Shown here piece by piece: positions 1-12,579 of a DNA stretch of 64,000 nt. Under the pieces are notes generated by a model that was given only the letters and a program-made list of their open reading frames with translations, was not told where the DNA came from and made no database searches. Origin of the DNA: Chiridota heheva (lineage: Eukaryota; Echinodermata; Holothuroidea; Apodida; Chiridotidae); the NCBI GenBank assembly GCA_020152595.1, contig JAIGNY010001690.1, positions 810,001 to 874,000 on the forward strand, given 5' to 3'. The translations under genes were made by a program, and so were the position numbers. Every line of letters begins with the position of its first letter. Positions within the stretch are counted from its first letter, which is position 1.

Positions 1-509
1 GGCCATTAAGGAAATTTTGGGGCCCAAATATCCACAGAGGTATTGCTCAGGTCCATAAATGCCAAATTCTCTCTGGGTTTGGGGGGGAAGGGGGGGGTAA
101 TTTTTCCTTGTTATTGTGCCACTGGTATCAAGTCCAAAAAAGCTCATTAGCTATATATAGTCTTAACATTCAAATCATTAACAAATGCAATTGGCTTTAT
201 AACAAGGCATATATAATAAGATTTTTTAATATATTAAGCAAACAAGAATTTTATTTTCACCTGACAAGTCTATGACATCACACTGTTCCAGAGACTTGCA
301 AACTGCAGTCCATGGTTGTACATCATAAAGCAAGATTACATAAGCAGGCTTTATAAGCGCTATCAATACTTTCTGATAACAGAGAGATATTCCACATGCT
401 GAAATAGATATATATTTAGAAATGTAGAAATAAAAACTAAAATTATCATACTAGCACAAACATCATAACTTTTTCGAGAGAGCAATTTACATGACAGCAT
501 ATAAATTAT
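1..509. other. AT-rich non-coding sequence, nothing recognised
   Basis: I see no open frame of coding quality, RNA gene or bounded element here. There is a short G-run near position 85 and otherwise unremarkable AT-rich sequence. Confidence 0.5.
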
Positions 510-735
510 GTTTGTTTGTTTGTTTGATGAGAGTTTAACGGCACCACAACAGCATGGGTCAAATTGTGCCTGAGAGGTTAGATCATTCCAGAGGTAGGAA
601 GGAGAGTAAGCTGGGGGAGATTGAGAGAAACACGAGAACTAAAAGCCAGAAATCTGGGATCCAGAGAGGAGGTGTATGGGTGAAAAAATAATGTAGAGAG
701 AGAGGGGGGATGGGGAAGGAGGATGTATGCAAAAA
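510..735 (-). mobile_element. LINE 3' end fragment (non-coding tail)
   Basis: Read on the minus strand, this ends in a GCCGTTAAACTC-like motif followed by (CAAA)n, a typical non-LTR retrotransposon 3' terminus. The same sequence (TTTGATGAGRGYTTAACGGCACCAC, then a GAGAGGTTAGATCATT block and a purine-rich stretch) lies directly downstream of the RNase H coding remnant at 11251-12275. I therefore assign this copy to the 3' untranslated region of the same LINE family. It is strongly 5'-truncated and has no coding part. Confidence 0.7.
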
Positions 736-1875
736 TGATCACTAAAAAAAATCCTCACATACTGTAGTCGGACAATTGGTTTTTAAAATTAAGAAAACCT
801 CCTTATCCAATTAAATTTCTTTGATACTTGTAGGAAATGAAATTCATTACTGACAAAGTAATCATGTTAGTCCTATTTATAATCTAGCTCACATCCAGAA
901 AAATTTACTAGACATCACATCCGTCCTAATCTCTCTTTTCCATTCAACTAGACAAACCTTGTGGGCAATCAACTTTCATCGTCACCGCCAGACAAAAAAA
1001 CACATTATATATTTATAATCTACAGATATGATCAAAAAGGCAGAATCACACCCTCTTATAAACAACACAGAAGGTGCCAATTTTACGAGGAAAATCTTAA
1101 TTTTTTTTTTTTCATTTCTAATTTTCAACAGCGACTCGAACGAATCATCATTACATTATGCAAGAACCCAATAAACATGAAGCACATTCAGAATGTTAAA
1201 TTCCTCTGACAGAGTATACACCGATTAGTCATACCGCATCATCTTCAATTATTCAATATCCTGGCCAAGTAATTTTTTTTTTTTTTAAGAAATGTCTTGA
1301 ACAATTCCAGAAAGGAATAAATATAGGATATATATACAACACATGGCAAACATTTCCTACATATTGACGCTTTTGTTTATTGATTAGAATGTTTTCACAG
1401 TCGAGTTATGATGAGTGTATCTTACAACTGCCATGTAAAGCGTCTTCTTGCCCTTGGAGATCTTGTTCATTGGTTGAACGAACTTGATTGGTCACTCTCC
1501 GGGCTGGGAATTAAAGATGTAACTGACTCAAGCCTAGTTTTATTTTTTTGTTTCGAGGTGGATTTTTTTTTTTTTAAATGATGTATTGTTCCTGATAGTA
1601 TCATTTACCAAGTCGGGAAAGCATCCAGCAGAGATAAAAGTCTTCCATTCAATTAATTGCCAGTAACATTATACATCTGAAAAATGATGTCGGAGCAATA
1701 TGAGTAAAAGCATGATATACATCACTGAAACATTCTGAATCATCCTTCTTCTTGTTTCAGATGTGAAGAAACGACTTAATGTAAAGACATTTTATTTGAC
1801 CTGCTTTATCGGTCCTTTGCCCATGTGTCCCTTGCCTTTAATGACCAAGGACCAGACAACCCAAATTAAACTAGA
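736..1875. other. AT-rich non-coding sequence with homopolymer T runs
   Basis: An 82-codon frame at 961-1209 has no recognisable domain and contains a poly-T-encoded Phe run; I do not support it as a gene. Nothing else is recognised. Confidence 0.5.
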
Positions 1876-3010
1876 ACGGTAAATACCGTCATGGTTTGCA
1901 CGCCCATGCAAATTGATACCATATCATATGATCTGGCCAATTATAAAAATGGCATCTCACACTAAGTCCCACTTGGCATCCAATGTCTCACATGGCATCT
2001 CATCCAATCCCACACATGCCATCCCACCCCATGTCCCACATCCCATCCCATCCCTTGTCCCACATGGCATTCTACCATATCTCCTACATGGCATTCCACC
2101 ATGTGTCCCACATGGCATTCCACCATATGTCCCACATGGCATTCCACCATATGTCCCAAATGGCATCCCATCCTATGACCCACATAGCATCCCACCCTAT
2201 GTCCCACATGGATCCCATCCCATGTCCCAAATGGCATCCCACCTTATATCCCACATGATATCCCATCCCATCCCTTGTCCCACATGGCAGTCCACCATAT
2301 CTCCCACATGGCAGTCCACCATATCTCCCACATGGCATTCCACCATACAGTATGTCCCACATGGCATTTCACCATATGTCCCACATGGCATTCCACCATG
2401 TTCCACATGGCATCCCACCCTATAACCCACATGACATCCCACCCTATGTCCCACACGGATCCCATCCTATGTTCCACATTAATCCAACCATATGTCCCAC
2501 ATGGCATTCCTCCCTATGTCCCACATGGCATCCCTCCCTGTGTCCCACATGGCATCCTTCCCTATGTCCCCAATGTTATCCCACCTTATATTCCCGCATC
2601 AGTGACTTTCCACCTGAAGTCCCACATGGAATCCCACCTTATGTCCCACATTGGATCTTACCATGTTCCACATGTTCCCATCCTAATTTATGTCCCACAT
2701 GACAATCACATCCCATGTCTTCATGACCTCCTATCCTGTGTCTCACATAGCCTCCTACCCTATGTCACACATGGCATCCCAACCTATGTCACACTCTGTG
2801 TTACTAGTGGATCCAACCCCATGTCCCACATGGCATCCCACCCCATGTCCCACATAACGTCCCATTTCCCACATGACATCCCATCCCGTAGCATTCCACC
2901 CAATGTCCCTTATGACATTCTAAAGTATATCCCACACGGCATCCCACCCTGTTCCACTTGGCATCCCACCCCATGTCCCACATGGCATAAACTCCATCAT
3001 CCTAGCTATC
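1876..3010. repeat. 24-bp minisatellite, block 1
   Basis: Degenerate tandem copies of a 24-bp unit, roughly TGTCCCACATGGCATYCCAC plus CATA, run from about 1956 to 3000. The unit length is a multiple of three and stop-free in several frames, so it creates long overlapping open frames on both strands (Met-Ser-His and Pro-His-Gly-Ile type repeats). These are not genes. A unique leader at 1876-1985 (GGTAAATACCGTCATGG, TATCATATGATCTGG) is repeated before block 2. Confidence 0.85.
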
Positions 3011-3129
3011 ACAGTCCCTGATTGAGCACACTAAGTATGAAAGTCTGTCAGTCCATATAATAACATATATGCAAATGACCTGTTGAATAAGAAAAAAAGG
3101 TAGTCAAATAATCATGCCTTCTGAATACC

Positions 3130-3647
3130 ACCACATGGTATATATTCTATACTATGTCCTGCATGGCCCCATCCATGTCCCATATGACATACCTCCCGAT
3201 GTCCATATGCAGTCCCATGTGACATCCCTCCCTATGTCCATATACAGTCACATCCTGTCACACTCCCTGACTGAGCATACTAAGTAAACTAAAATGGTAA
3301 ATACCGACATGGTTTGCATGCCTATGCAAATTGACACCCATATCATATGACCCAGCCAATTATAAAAATGGCATCTCACACTAAGTCCCACATGGCATCC
3401 CACCCTAAGTACCACATGACATCCCATCCCATCCCATGTCCCACATGGCATTCCACCATATCTCCCACATGGCATCCCACTCCATGTCCCACATGATACC
3501 CCATCCCATCCCTTGTCTTATATGGCATTCCACCATATGTCCCACATGGCATCCCATCCTATAACCCCCATAGCATATCCCACCTTATGTCCCACATGGA
3601 TCCCATCCCATGTGCCAAATGACATCCCACCCCATGTCCCACATGAT
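3130..3647. repeat. 24-bp minisatellite, block 2 with duplicated leader
   Basis: The leader sequence of block 1 recurs at about 3295-3395 (GGTAAATACCGACATGG, then CCAATTATAAAAATGGC) and is again followed by CCCACATGGCATCCCACC-type units. This indicates that the array was duplicated as leader plus repeats, offset by about 1.4 kb. Diffuse units are present from 3130. Confidence 0.75.
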
Positions 3648-3705
3648 TGAGATTGAGAGAAACACGAGAACTAAAAGCCAGAAAGCTGGGATAGAGAGAG
3701 TGCAT
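3646..3705 (-). mobile_element. Short LINE 3' tail fragment
   Basis: The stretch GAGAAACACGAGAACTAAAAG followed by CCAGAAAGCTGGGAT is nearly identical to 630-662 and similar to 11366-11402, both within LINE 3' tails. It abuts the end of minisatellite block 2. Confidence 0.55.
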
Positions 3706-5087
<1,382 letters not shown>

Positions 5088-5690
5088 TATAGAGGACTAT
5101 TAAAGAAACAAATTGCTGTAAAAACCATAAGTCATAATTGAACTCTTTGAGTATGGAAATAGGCCACGCCCATCATAACAACGAGGTAGCTAGGTGGGTC
5201 AAACAAACCTCAAACCCGCAATCATGAATGACCAATGCATTGACATTTAGTTGTTTATGTGGCCTGCAGTAAGTTTTGATCCATCTATGGTACTTTTCTG
5301 GATCTTTAAAGTTTTAAGCAAAAGAAATAAACAAAATTCCACTTGCTAACCATTCTAGGTAATGGGAATTAGATTTACAAAGCCCATAGCTGGCCCGTAG
5401 ATGCAAGTTTTGTTCACCATATTGTTGTCACTCAATCTGTGTGTACAGAACTTTGTTTTATGCAGTATATTGCAATAACTGCATGAGCGCGCACCGCTAG
5501 CTAGTTGTACTGTACTAATACCGCGTAGGATTTTTCCCCACTTAGATACGCAGATTTTGTTGCTAGACAAATTTGTGTGGTGATTGGTTGGAAAAGACTG
5601 TCAATCAACTAGCTCAGAGAGGTCAATTGCAGATCCAAGATGTATCTAAATCAGAACTTCAGTAATTAGTCTAGAGGACATCATAAATGA
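5088..5690. other. Non-coding sequence, nothing recognised
   Basis: It begins with TATAGAGGACTATTAAAG, which also occurs at 14114-14131 beside another tandem array. A 71-codon minus-strand frame at 5355-5570 shows no family I can name. Confidence 0.4.
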
Positions 5691-6122
5691 ATGAGAACTG
5701 TAAAAGTAACAATATGGTGAAGAAAACTCTTTGAAGAGGATATTGAAGTTTTGCCTCATACAAGTGTAGATATGACTGGTATACAAAATCTAATGTGGCC
5801 ATTGGTGCACTCACCTTAAGTTTCTTAACAATCGTTCATGAATTTCAAAGAAATTCCACTGAATCTTATAAAATTCAATTTTTTTTTCATTCAAACTTTC
5901 TTCAGGTGATAAATTATAATTACTTTAAAAGACTCTATTTTACTACTTTCCTGCAAATCCAATTATTTTTAAGAACAGAAAGACTGAGGGAAGTGATGAT
6001 ATGACATCACAACTAGTCTGAATTCACTTGTTTCTCCTTAACAAAATAAGATTTTTGAATGCTTTCTTCACCATCTGTCATATACGATGGACTTGCTTGA
6101 CCACTGAAATAATAATCCTTTA
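5690..6122. mobile_element. MITE family A copy (long inverted ends)
   Basis: The right end reads TGGACTTGCTTGACCACTG, preceded by TCTTCACCATCTGTCATATA. This matches other copies at 12370-12572, 28300-28442 and 31860-31960. The left half (ATGGTGAAGAAAACTCTTTG) is the approximate reverse complement of the right half. No transposase is encoded, so this is a non-autonomous palindromic element. The exact left boundary is uncertain. Confidence 0.55.
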
Positions 6123-6129
6123 AGTTACA

Positions 6130-6670
6130 GTAGTTGGTCACACAAGTTACTGTACCGTGGTATCAATAGACCGCAGGTAGTTAGCAAACCCAGGGGTCTA
6201 ACAAAGCTGCACACTAAATTTCAACAAAATCTATTCCTTACTTCTTCCAATTTTTTGTTGACAAAGAAAAGCAGGCCAAAACAAAACAACCGTCAAACTT
6301 CCTAGGCAGAGGTAATTATAAATAACTTATCGTGTCTGACCAAAATTTTTACTAATTAAAAGAAATTTCTGCAAGGCTTTCAACTGATGTTCAAAGAACT
6401 TATAGTTAAATCTCTCTGTGTTTATTCTTTCACATACGTTGTTTTGTTTTGACATCTGTGGTCGTGTTCTCACTTGTATCTGGTGCAAGATTCCCGACGA
6501 CAAACCTATGATGATTGTGGAAATAACCAATAGCATATGCTCTCACTTTAGTGCGAGCTCTTGATCAGACCCACTGGCAGGCAGGGCACGAGCAGAGGTC
6601 ACGGGTGCATGTATCTATTTTTATTAATTTTTCAGGTGGCTTAAGCCACTTAAAACACATCTTATCAAGA
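6130..6670. other. Non-coding sequence, nothing recognised
   Basis: It contains the motif CTAGGCAGAGGTAATTATAA (about 6302), similar to GGCAGAGGTAATAATTA at 34663, which suggests the edge of an unclassified interspersed repeat. Confidence 0.4.
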
Positions 6671-6764
6671 CATTGCCCTACCAATCTTGGTCCAAAATCG
6701 AAGATTTGATTGTCCTAACTTGTAATTCTTACAAAAAATTGGGTCTAAAATCTCAACGTAGCCA

Positions 6765-6895
6765 TATTTTTTTTGGTCCAAAATTGAAGATGTTTTGTCC
6801 AAAATTAAAGTTTTTTGGTCCAAAATTGAAGATTTTTTGGGCCAAAATTGAAGATTTTTGGTCCAAAATTGAAGACTTTTGGTCCAAAATCAATA
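6765..6895. repeat. ~20-bp minisatellite (TTTTGGTCCAAAATTGAAGA)
   Basis: About six degenerate copies of TTTTGGTCCAAAATTGAAGA. The same motif reappears dispersed at 50050-50110, 50220-50265 and 51100-51150. Confidence 0.75.
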
Positions 6896-6899
6896 ATAA

Positions 6900-7874
6900 T
6901 TCAGTCGATATGAATAAAACATGTCAACATCTCTGTTTTCTATGACTCATCTGATATTTCACTTAAATTATGTTTATGGCTTTGACAAAATTGGATGGGA
7001 GGGGGGATACAGCATCTTTTAGGGGGCTATGCCCCAAATAGACCCCTTAGAAATGAATGAAACGGAAGTCATTAAAAAAAATCAGTGAAATGTAATAGAG
7101 CAGGATAATTGTTTGCAAGAAATAAACAAGTTATAAAAGGATATTGCATAACTAACGTGATTACTAGACACTGATCTGCGATCACACACATTCTTGAGAA
7201 TCTCATCAATGGATCTGGTTTGCTGCTCCATACCCTAACCCTACCCTCTCCTACAGATCAAAATCAAGATCAGATCAGGTGAGATCTGATCGCCTGCAGC
7301 AGGTTTGATCGTGAGCTCATACTCAAGTGAGAACCGCTCTTTCTCAAGCTTCTTTTCACCTGCAGTTTCACAAAAAAGGAGGTCATTCTCGTCCACCTTA
7401 AAATATAAAAAAAAACGATACACTGGCCAGAATTTTATTTTGAGATAAAACTGCAGTATAGAAAGCTCCTAAAGGCACAAATGAGGCAGAATTTCAAAAA
7501 CAATCACAGCAGTAAAGTAGGTAACAAAACAAAAACACTATTTATATTTTCAGAGTTCAAACGTTGATAAAAGAAAATGTGAAACAGGAAAACAATTTTC
7601 AGATAGCCTCATGTTGCTACTTTGCTGAAGACAGTTCAAAAGTGTAACCTGACACATTCATCAACAAAACGTTAATCTTTGTTTCAAAACTTAGTCTGAT
7701 GGATATGTTTCAGTGCTTTTTTGTTTTTGTTTTCTGTAATCTTAAAATGAATGAACAAAATTTATGGCAACAATTTAGAGATTTACATTCAATATTCCCA
7801 TGGAATTTCATTTTGATATATTTGATAGAAGACAATAAAAGAAACAGATTGGTAAAAAAAAACAATATCTTATT
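6900..7874. other. Non-coding sequence, nothing recognised
   Basis: Short open frames only (60-66 codons at 7241 and 7699). None carries a recognisable motif. Confidence 0.45.
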
Positions 7875-8272
7875 CCTACAAGAAGTTATTGATTTTTAAA
7901 GATTTTTCTTGTCTGCGTAAAAGAGATTGTTGGTCTGAGTGTAAGTCATCATTATGATGTCATCACAGCACTTCTGTACTATTCTTTATGTATTTCTTTG
8001 AAAATTAATTTTGTATTTTCTAAATCATTGGAAACATCTTTTTCTTCAAAAATAATTAAGAATAGTGTAGAATAAAATTTACAATGTTTTCCAATCTGTT
8101 CTTGTAACTTATATTTGAATGGAAATGAAAAAATGGTGATTAATGTTCGAAGAAATACATAAAGATTAGTACAGGAAGTGCTGTGATGACATCATAATGA
8201 CGACTTGGACTCGGTACAAAAGTGATTTTTATGCGGGCAAGAAAAAATTTTCAAATTGAATAACTTCTAGGA
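7875..8272. mobile_element. Foldback MITE with ~140-bp terminal inverted repeats
   Basis: The left arm (from CCTACAAGAAGTTATT at 7875 through GATGTCATCACAGCACTT to about 8020) is mirrored by the right arm (about 8130 to AATAACTTCTAG at 8270). The core 7946-8004 matches the reverse complement of about 8148-8205 with only a few mismatches. No coding sequence lies inside, so a single strand could fold into a long hairpin. Superfamily is not assigned because target duplications are not clear. Confidence 0.75.
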
Positions 8273-8410
8273 TGGTTTGGTTTGGTTTGTTGATGTTTAT
8301 TAAGCGGCACCGCGACAGTCAGAGTCAAAGAAGGTGTTAAAAATCTAAGATGCAAGAATTAGGACAGAGAAGAATGGGAGAGGGACAGGGGAAAGGAAGG
8401 AATAAGATAT
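8271..8410 (-). mobile_element. LINE 3' end fragment, second subfamily
   Basis: TTGTTGATGTTTATTAAGCGGCACCGCGACAGTC is the reverse complement of a LINE 3' terminus ending in CAACAAACC repeats. It is followed by GGTGCAAGAATTAGGA-like sequence shared with 22462-22690 and 35047-35220. It abuts the right end of the foldback MITE. Confidence 0.65.
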
Positions 8411-8701
8411 CAACATGGTTTTTTACCAATCTGTTACTTCAAATTTTCTCTATCAGATACATACATATGATATTCCATTAAAGATATTGAGCTGTCCTCT
8501 CTTTCATACATCAAAACTTGTACGTACATTAAAAATTCTTCAAATGTTTGGACCGCCATAACTCGAATACTATAGATGCATATGTTGTATTTTTATGATT
8601 ATTCTGTTCAGCATTTGAAGATCTTTCTTGTGAATGTAAAATATCTACCCTCCCCATATCATTCAGAGTTCAGAAGTTACAAAATACACACAACAGGCAG
8701 G

Positions 8702-8954
8702 CAGTGGCATAGCCAACATTAAAAAAATGTGAGGGGGTCCGAGAAGGTCCTAGAACCCCCTTCCCCCTTTTTGCCCCCCTTTTCCCTCCCATGACAAAGT
8801 GTTCAAAATTAGCCCACTTCTGAGGGCAATATTGTTTTTTACAAGCAAAAAAAAGCGAAGTTTATCCCAATTTTTAAAAATTTCCTCAAAAACGTGGGGG
8901 GAGGGGAGGGGGAGCCCGGACCCCCTCTCAATTTCTTGCTTGGCTATGCCACAG
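8702..8954. mobile_element. 253-bp MITE, probably hAT-type
   Basis: Terminal inverted repeats are CAGTGGCATAGCCAA on the left (8702-8716) and the reverse complement of CTGTGGCATAGCCAA on the right (8940-8954). Flanking 8-bp direct repeats are CAGGCAGG (8694-8701) and CAGACAGG (8955-8962), with one mismatch. An 8-bp target duplication fits the hAT superfamily. CAGTGGCGTAGC-like ends are common in animal MITEs. There is no coding capacity. Confidence 0.75.
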
Positions 8955-9044
8955 CAGACAGGGTATTTCTTTTATACTATTAAACCATGTTTATTTGTGG
9001 GCAAAAAATTAAAAGTGATACAGTATTCAAAATCATTTCTAAAT

Positions 9045-9245
9045 TAAAGGAACAGTTTAGGGATCAAAGAAGTCCATCTTAAATAAAAAAAAGAGGACTT
9101 CATAAGAAACAAAATGGTGAAAAAAGTATTTAAAATCTTATTTCGTAAAAGAGATATTTAAGTTTAAAGTTTGGTATAATTTGTGTAGAAATGACTGAAA
9201 TCAGACTAGTTGTGACATCACAGCCTCAGATTCCTCAACGTTTTC
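9045..9245 (+). mobile_element. MITE family A, left-half fragment
   Basis: Begins AAAGGAACAGTTTAGGGATC and continues through AAGAGGACTTCATAAGAAAC and CAAAATGGTGAAAAAAG to GACTAGTTGTGACATCACAG. This matches the left arm of the complete copy at 28090-28442 and the reverse complement of 31780-31960. Confidence 0.55.
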
Positions 9246-9249
9246 ATAT

Positions 9250-9860
9250 ATTTTGTCAAATTTTGTGCTGCAATTGTGTGGTTTAACAAAATTGTCGGAA
9301 GGACAGTATGCTTGACTATTTAAAAGCTAGTACAAAGAATGGGCTTATTGAGAGAAGTATAAACAGAAATAGGATAGCAGGGGCAGATGATTTCAAATTA
9401 CTTGAGCTTTGAAAGATGCACTTACATTTTCATTTGCTTTGTTAATTTTCACAACATTTTACTACAAGCTTCAAAATATCTTTGATCTTTTTAAAATATT
9501 TTAAGACAAACAAAGAGCTCAAGGTTACCTCACCCGTGCAATAACTCAAAAAACATGTAAAAGCTAGCAGTCTTCATAAGTATAACACCTCTTTTAGTTC
9601 TATCAATTGAACAACAAAGCAAGGAGAGGCCTTAACTTGAAAATGTCAAGAAAGAATGTCATTAAGCCCCCTTTCCAGCCTGTACTCTCCCCCAACTCCT
9701 ACACATTCCCAGAACAACATACTGGATTGTAATACAATTTCCAATTTAAGAACATATTTGTGTCAAGCAAAGTCAAGCAACATGAAAAATGTACAATAAC
9801 ATTAAAACGTATGACAAACTAGACATTGAAAATGATACAAATCCCCTCACCTCTAATAAT
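9250..9860. other. Non-coding sequence, nothing recognised
   Basis: No open frame, RNA gene or bounded repeat is recognised. Confidence 0.5.
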
Positions 9861-9869
9861 GCATATTCC

Positions 9870-10262
9870 AGACTGTTCCACATTCCATCCCAACCTGTCC
9901 TTAATGTCATCCCTTGCATATACTCCATGCAATCACACCTGAAAACCAGACACTGTATGTCATTCCACCACTTGCATTACCCACATGCCATCACAACTGA
10001 AATCCAGATAACACCCCACCACATGCCATTGCACCCTGTCCCACATGGTTACTCACCCTCTTCCACATGCAAATCCACCCTGATCCACATGCCAACCCAC
10101 CCTGTTCCACATGCCAGCCCCCCCCCCCCTGTTCCACATGCCAACCCACCCTGTTTTACATGCCAATCCATCCTGTCTAACATGCCAACCCACCCTGCTC
10201 CACATGCAAACCCACCCTGCTCCACATGCAAAGCCACCCTGTGTCTACCCCACATTCCACAA
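9870..10262. repeat. ~22-bp minisatellite (CCACATGCCAACCCACCCTG)
   Basis: Degenerate copies of CCACATGCCAACCCACCCTG plus two bases. The CCACATG core and CCACCC spacing resemble the 24-bp array at 1956-3000, suggesting a related origin. The 165-codon + strand frame here is a repeat artefact. Confidence 0.75.
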
Positions 10263-10399
10263 GTAATTTCCCAACCTCTAATTTAAAATTCTTTAGAAGC
10301 GAGGAAACTTTTATTTGCTTCCTATTCATGTCAGGAATGTCAATATAATAATAAAACTAGAAATGTTAACTTAGTAAGTCTCACCTGCCATATATTTTT

Positions 10400-11170
10400 C
10401 ATCTTAGGTCACACGTTTTGCAGCAAAGTCTATTTTTATTCAAATAACCTAATTAATATGCACATTACACCTCACCATTAAGTGTAGACAATAGTCTTCA
10501 CATATATGATCATTTGTGTAAACAAATTCCCTATGCCCACTTTAATTTAAGAGATATCATAGATACAAATATTTTCATTGTTATGCAAATAAGATAATTA
10601 GTATGTACACACAACCCCCCAAATATGCTCAACTGAACTGTACCTATGTCCTCTACCCCTGTACACCATTCATATCGTAAGTTATGTGCTCATGTTAGAC
10701 GTTTTGTACGAAAGTCTATTGTTATGCATATAACCTAATTAATATGCACACTTCACCTTACCATTAAATGTAGACAATAGTCTTCACATATATGATAATT
10801 TGTGTAAACAAATTCCCTACTCCCACTTTAATTTAAGAGATATCATAGATACAAATATTTTCATTGTTATGCAAATAAGCTAATTAGTATGCACACAAAA
10901 TACTATATAGTAATACTATGCCAAGTTACAGGAATGTACACCATTCATAACTTAAGTTATAAAAACTTCAACCAAAAACTTTAACCAAAACTTTAATCTA
11001 ACAAATATTTTCATTGTTATGCAAATAAGCTAATTAGTATGCACACACAACCCTCCAATCATGCTCATTTGATCAGTACCCATGTCCTCTACCCATACAC
11101 CAAGTCACATGAATGTACACCATTCATAACTTACGTTATGAAAACATTAACCAAAACTTTAAGCGGAAGC
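10400..11170. repeat. ~285-bp tandem repeat, about 2.5 copies
   Basis: The block CCTAATTAATATGCACA, then GTAGACAATAGTCTTCACAT, then CACTTTAATTTAAGAGATAT, then TATGCAAATAAGCTAATTAG recurs at about 10407-10687 and 10688-10970, with a partial third copy from about 11003. It ends near GCCGGGCGTAGTAGAATAGC (11184-11203). The unit length and the CTAATTAATATGCAC motif are reminiscent of the repeat at 29935-31150. Confidence 0.75.
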
Positions 11171-11250
11171 CGACGCCAATGCCGGGCGTAGTAGAATAGC
11201 TCTACAATTCTTTGAATAGTCGAGCTAAAAAACATTGGATGTGTCAGGAA

Positions 11251-12285
11251 TTTTTTTGTTTTTGTTTGATGAGGGCTTAACGGCACCACGACAACGAGGG
11301 TCAAATTGTGCCTGAGAGGTTAGATCATTATAGAGGTAGGAAGGAAAGGAAACAGGGGGAGAATGAGAGAAATTCAAGAACAAAAGTCAGAAAGCTGTGA
11401 TCGAGAGCAGAGGTACATGGGTGAAACAAAAACAAAGTAGAGAGAGAGAGGGAGGGGGTGGAAGAGGAGAACTAAATATGGTTGTAGAGGGAAGCATGAT
11501 GAAGGAAGGAGATCATTTTATCCGGAGGGTTTTTCTGGAAGAACTCAGCAATTGAGTTGTGGGGCGCGAGGGAAGATCTGGGAAGGTTGTACAGGGGGCA
11601 AGCAAGGAGAACGTGGTGGACTGTGAGGGTGCAATGGCAATTGTTGCAGAGGGGTTGGGGGAGCCAATAAGGAGGTGGGAGTGAGGTGGGTGTGACCTAT
11701 CGTTGTTGACACGTTAGAGGTTGTTGATGGTGGGTTTGATCGGAATGGTGGGCTGGATGACGTGGAGTTTGTTATTAATTTGGGAGTCCCATAAGGTTTG
11801 CTAGCGGTCACAAACAAGGGAAGCGATAACCAGTTTGATGTCAGAAAGAGTTTTGGGAAAAGGGGTAGGGGGGAGGTTGAGGGCAAGCTTAGCAGCTGCA
11901 TCAGCCCTATCATTGCCAGGGATGCCAACATGGTTGGGTATCCAGAAGAAAAGAATACTTTTCCTGCAGAGGGTGGGCAAAAGGAGTTTCCAGAAGAGGA
12001 GGTGGGATGTGAAGTTTTCCCACTTAAGATTGAGTAAAGAAGTAAGAAAAGCCTTGGAGTCGGAGAAAATGGCAAAGTGGCTGAGCAGAGAGTACTCAAT
12101 AAAGTTGAGGGCGAGGAGGGTGGCCATTGCCTCGGCTGAAAAGATGGACGAGTAGTTGGGAAGTCTGCTACTGAGGGTTATGTCTTGGATGACGGCAGCA
12201 GCAGCTGTCTTGTTGCACTCCTTGGAGCCATCAGTATAGATGGAGTTTGAGAGGAAAGTAGTAAAACAATCTAGTAAGGGTAATA
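11251..12285 (-). mobile_element. 5'-truncated non-LTR retrotransposon, RNase H plus 3' tail
   Basis: Minus-strand LINE remnant. From 12285 down to about 11801 one frame encodes an RNase H type I domain with all four acidic positions visible: YTDGS, SAEA, FSDSKA and GNDRAD. The domain would degrade RNA in the RNA:DNA hybrid during target-primed reverse transcription. Past 11801 the frame shifts, but the Cys/His segment LCNNCHCTLTVHHVLLACP can still be followed near 11600-11650. The non-coding tail ends at 11251 with GCCGTTAAGCCCTCATC and CAAA repeats. An RNase H domain points to an I, Nimb or Ingi-like clade. There is no reverse transcriptase or endonuclease upstream, and sequence of the MITE A type begins beyond 12290. 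Confidence 0.85.
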
Positions 12286-12369
12286 ATAATTTACCACCTG
12301 AAGAAAGTTTGAGGAAAGATAACTCAAATAGTAAAAAAGTTGGATGAGTTTTCTTTAAAATACATAAAC

Positions 12370-12572
12370 TTTTGTTAAGAATTTGAGGTTAAGGGCACCA
12401 ACCTTCTACAGTAAACTTACAACACCATTCATTTCTATACAGATACGACACAAGCTTTAAACTTGAAACATCTCCTTAACGGAATAAGATGTTTGAAAAG
12501 TTCCTTCACCATTTTGTTCCTTTTGAAGTCCTCTTTTATACAAGATAAACTTGCTTGACCCCTGACCTAATT
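12370..12572 (-). mobile_element. MITE family A, right-half fragment
   Basis: GGCACCAACCTTCTACAGTA, then AAACTTGAAACATCTCCTTAACGG, then CACCATTTTGTTCC, ending TGCTTGACCCCTGACCTAAT. It is closely parallel to 28262-28442. Confidence 0.6.
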
Positions 12573-12579
12573 AAGGTCT

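Noticed and set aside
1913..3021. Long overlapping frames of 170-248 codons with Pro-His-Gly-Ile and Met-Ser-His repeats
   Set aside because: They follow from a 24-bp minisatellite whose unit lacks stops in several frames on both strands; no single frame is favoured.
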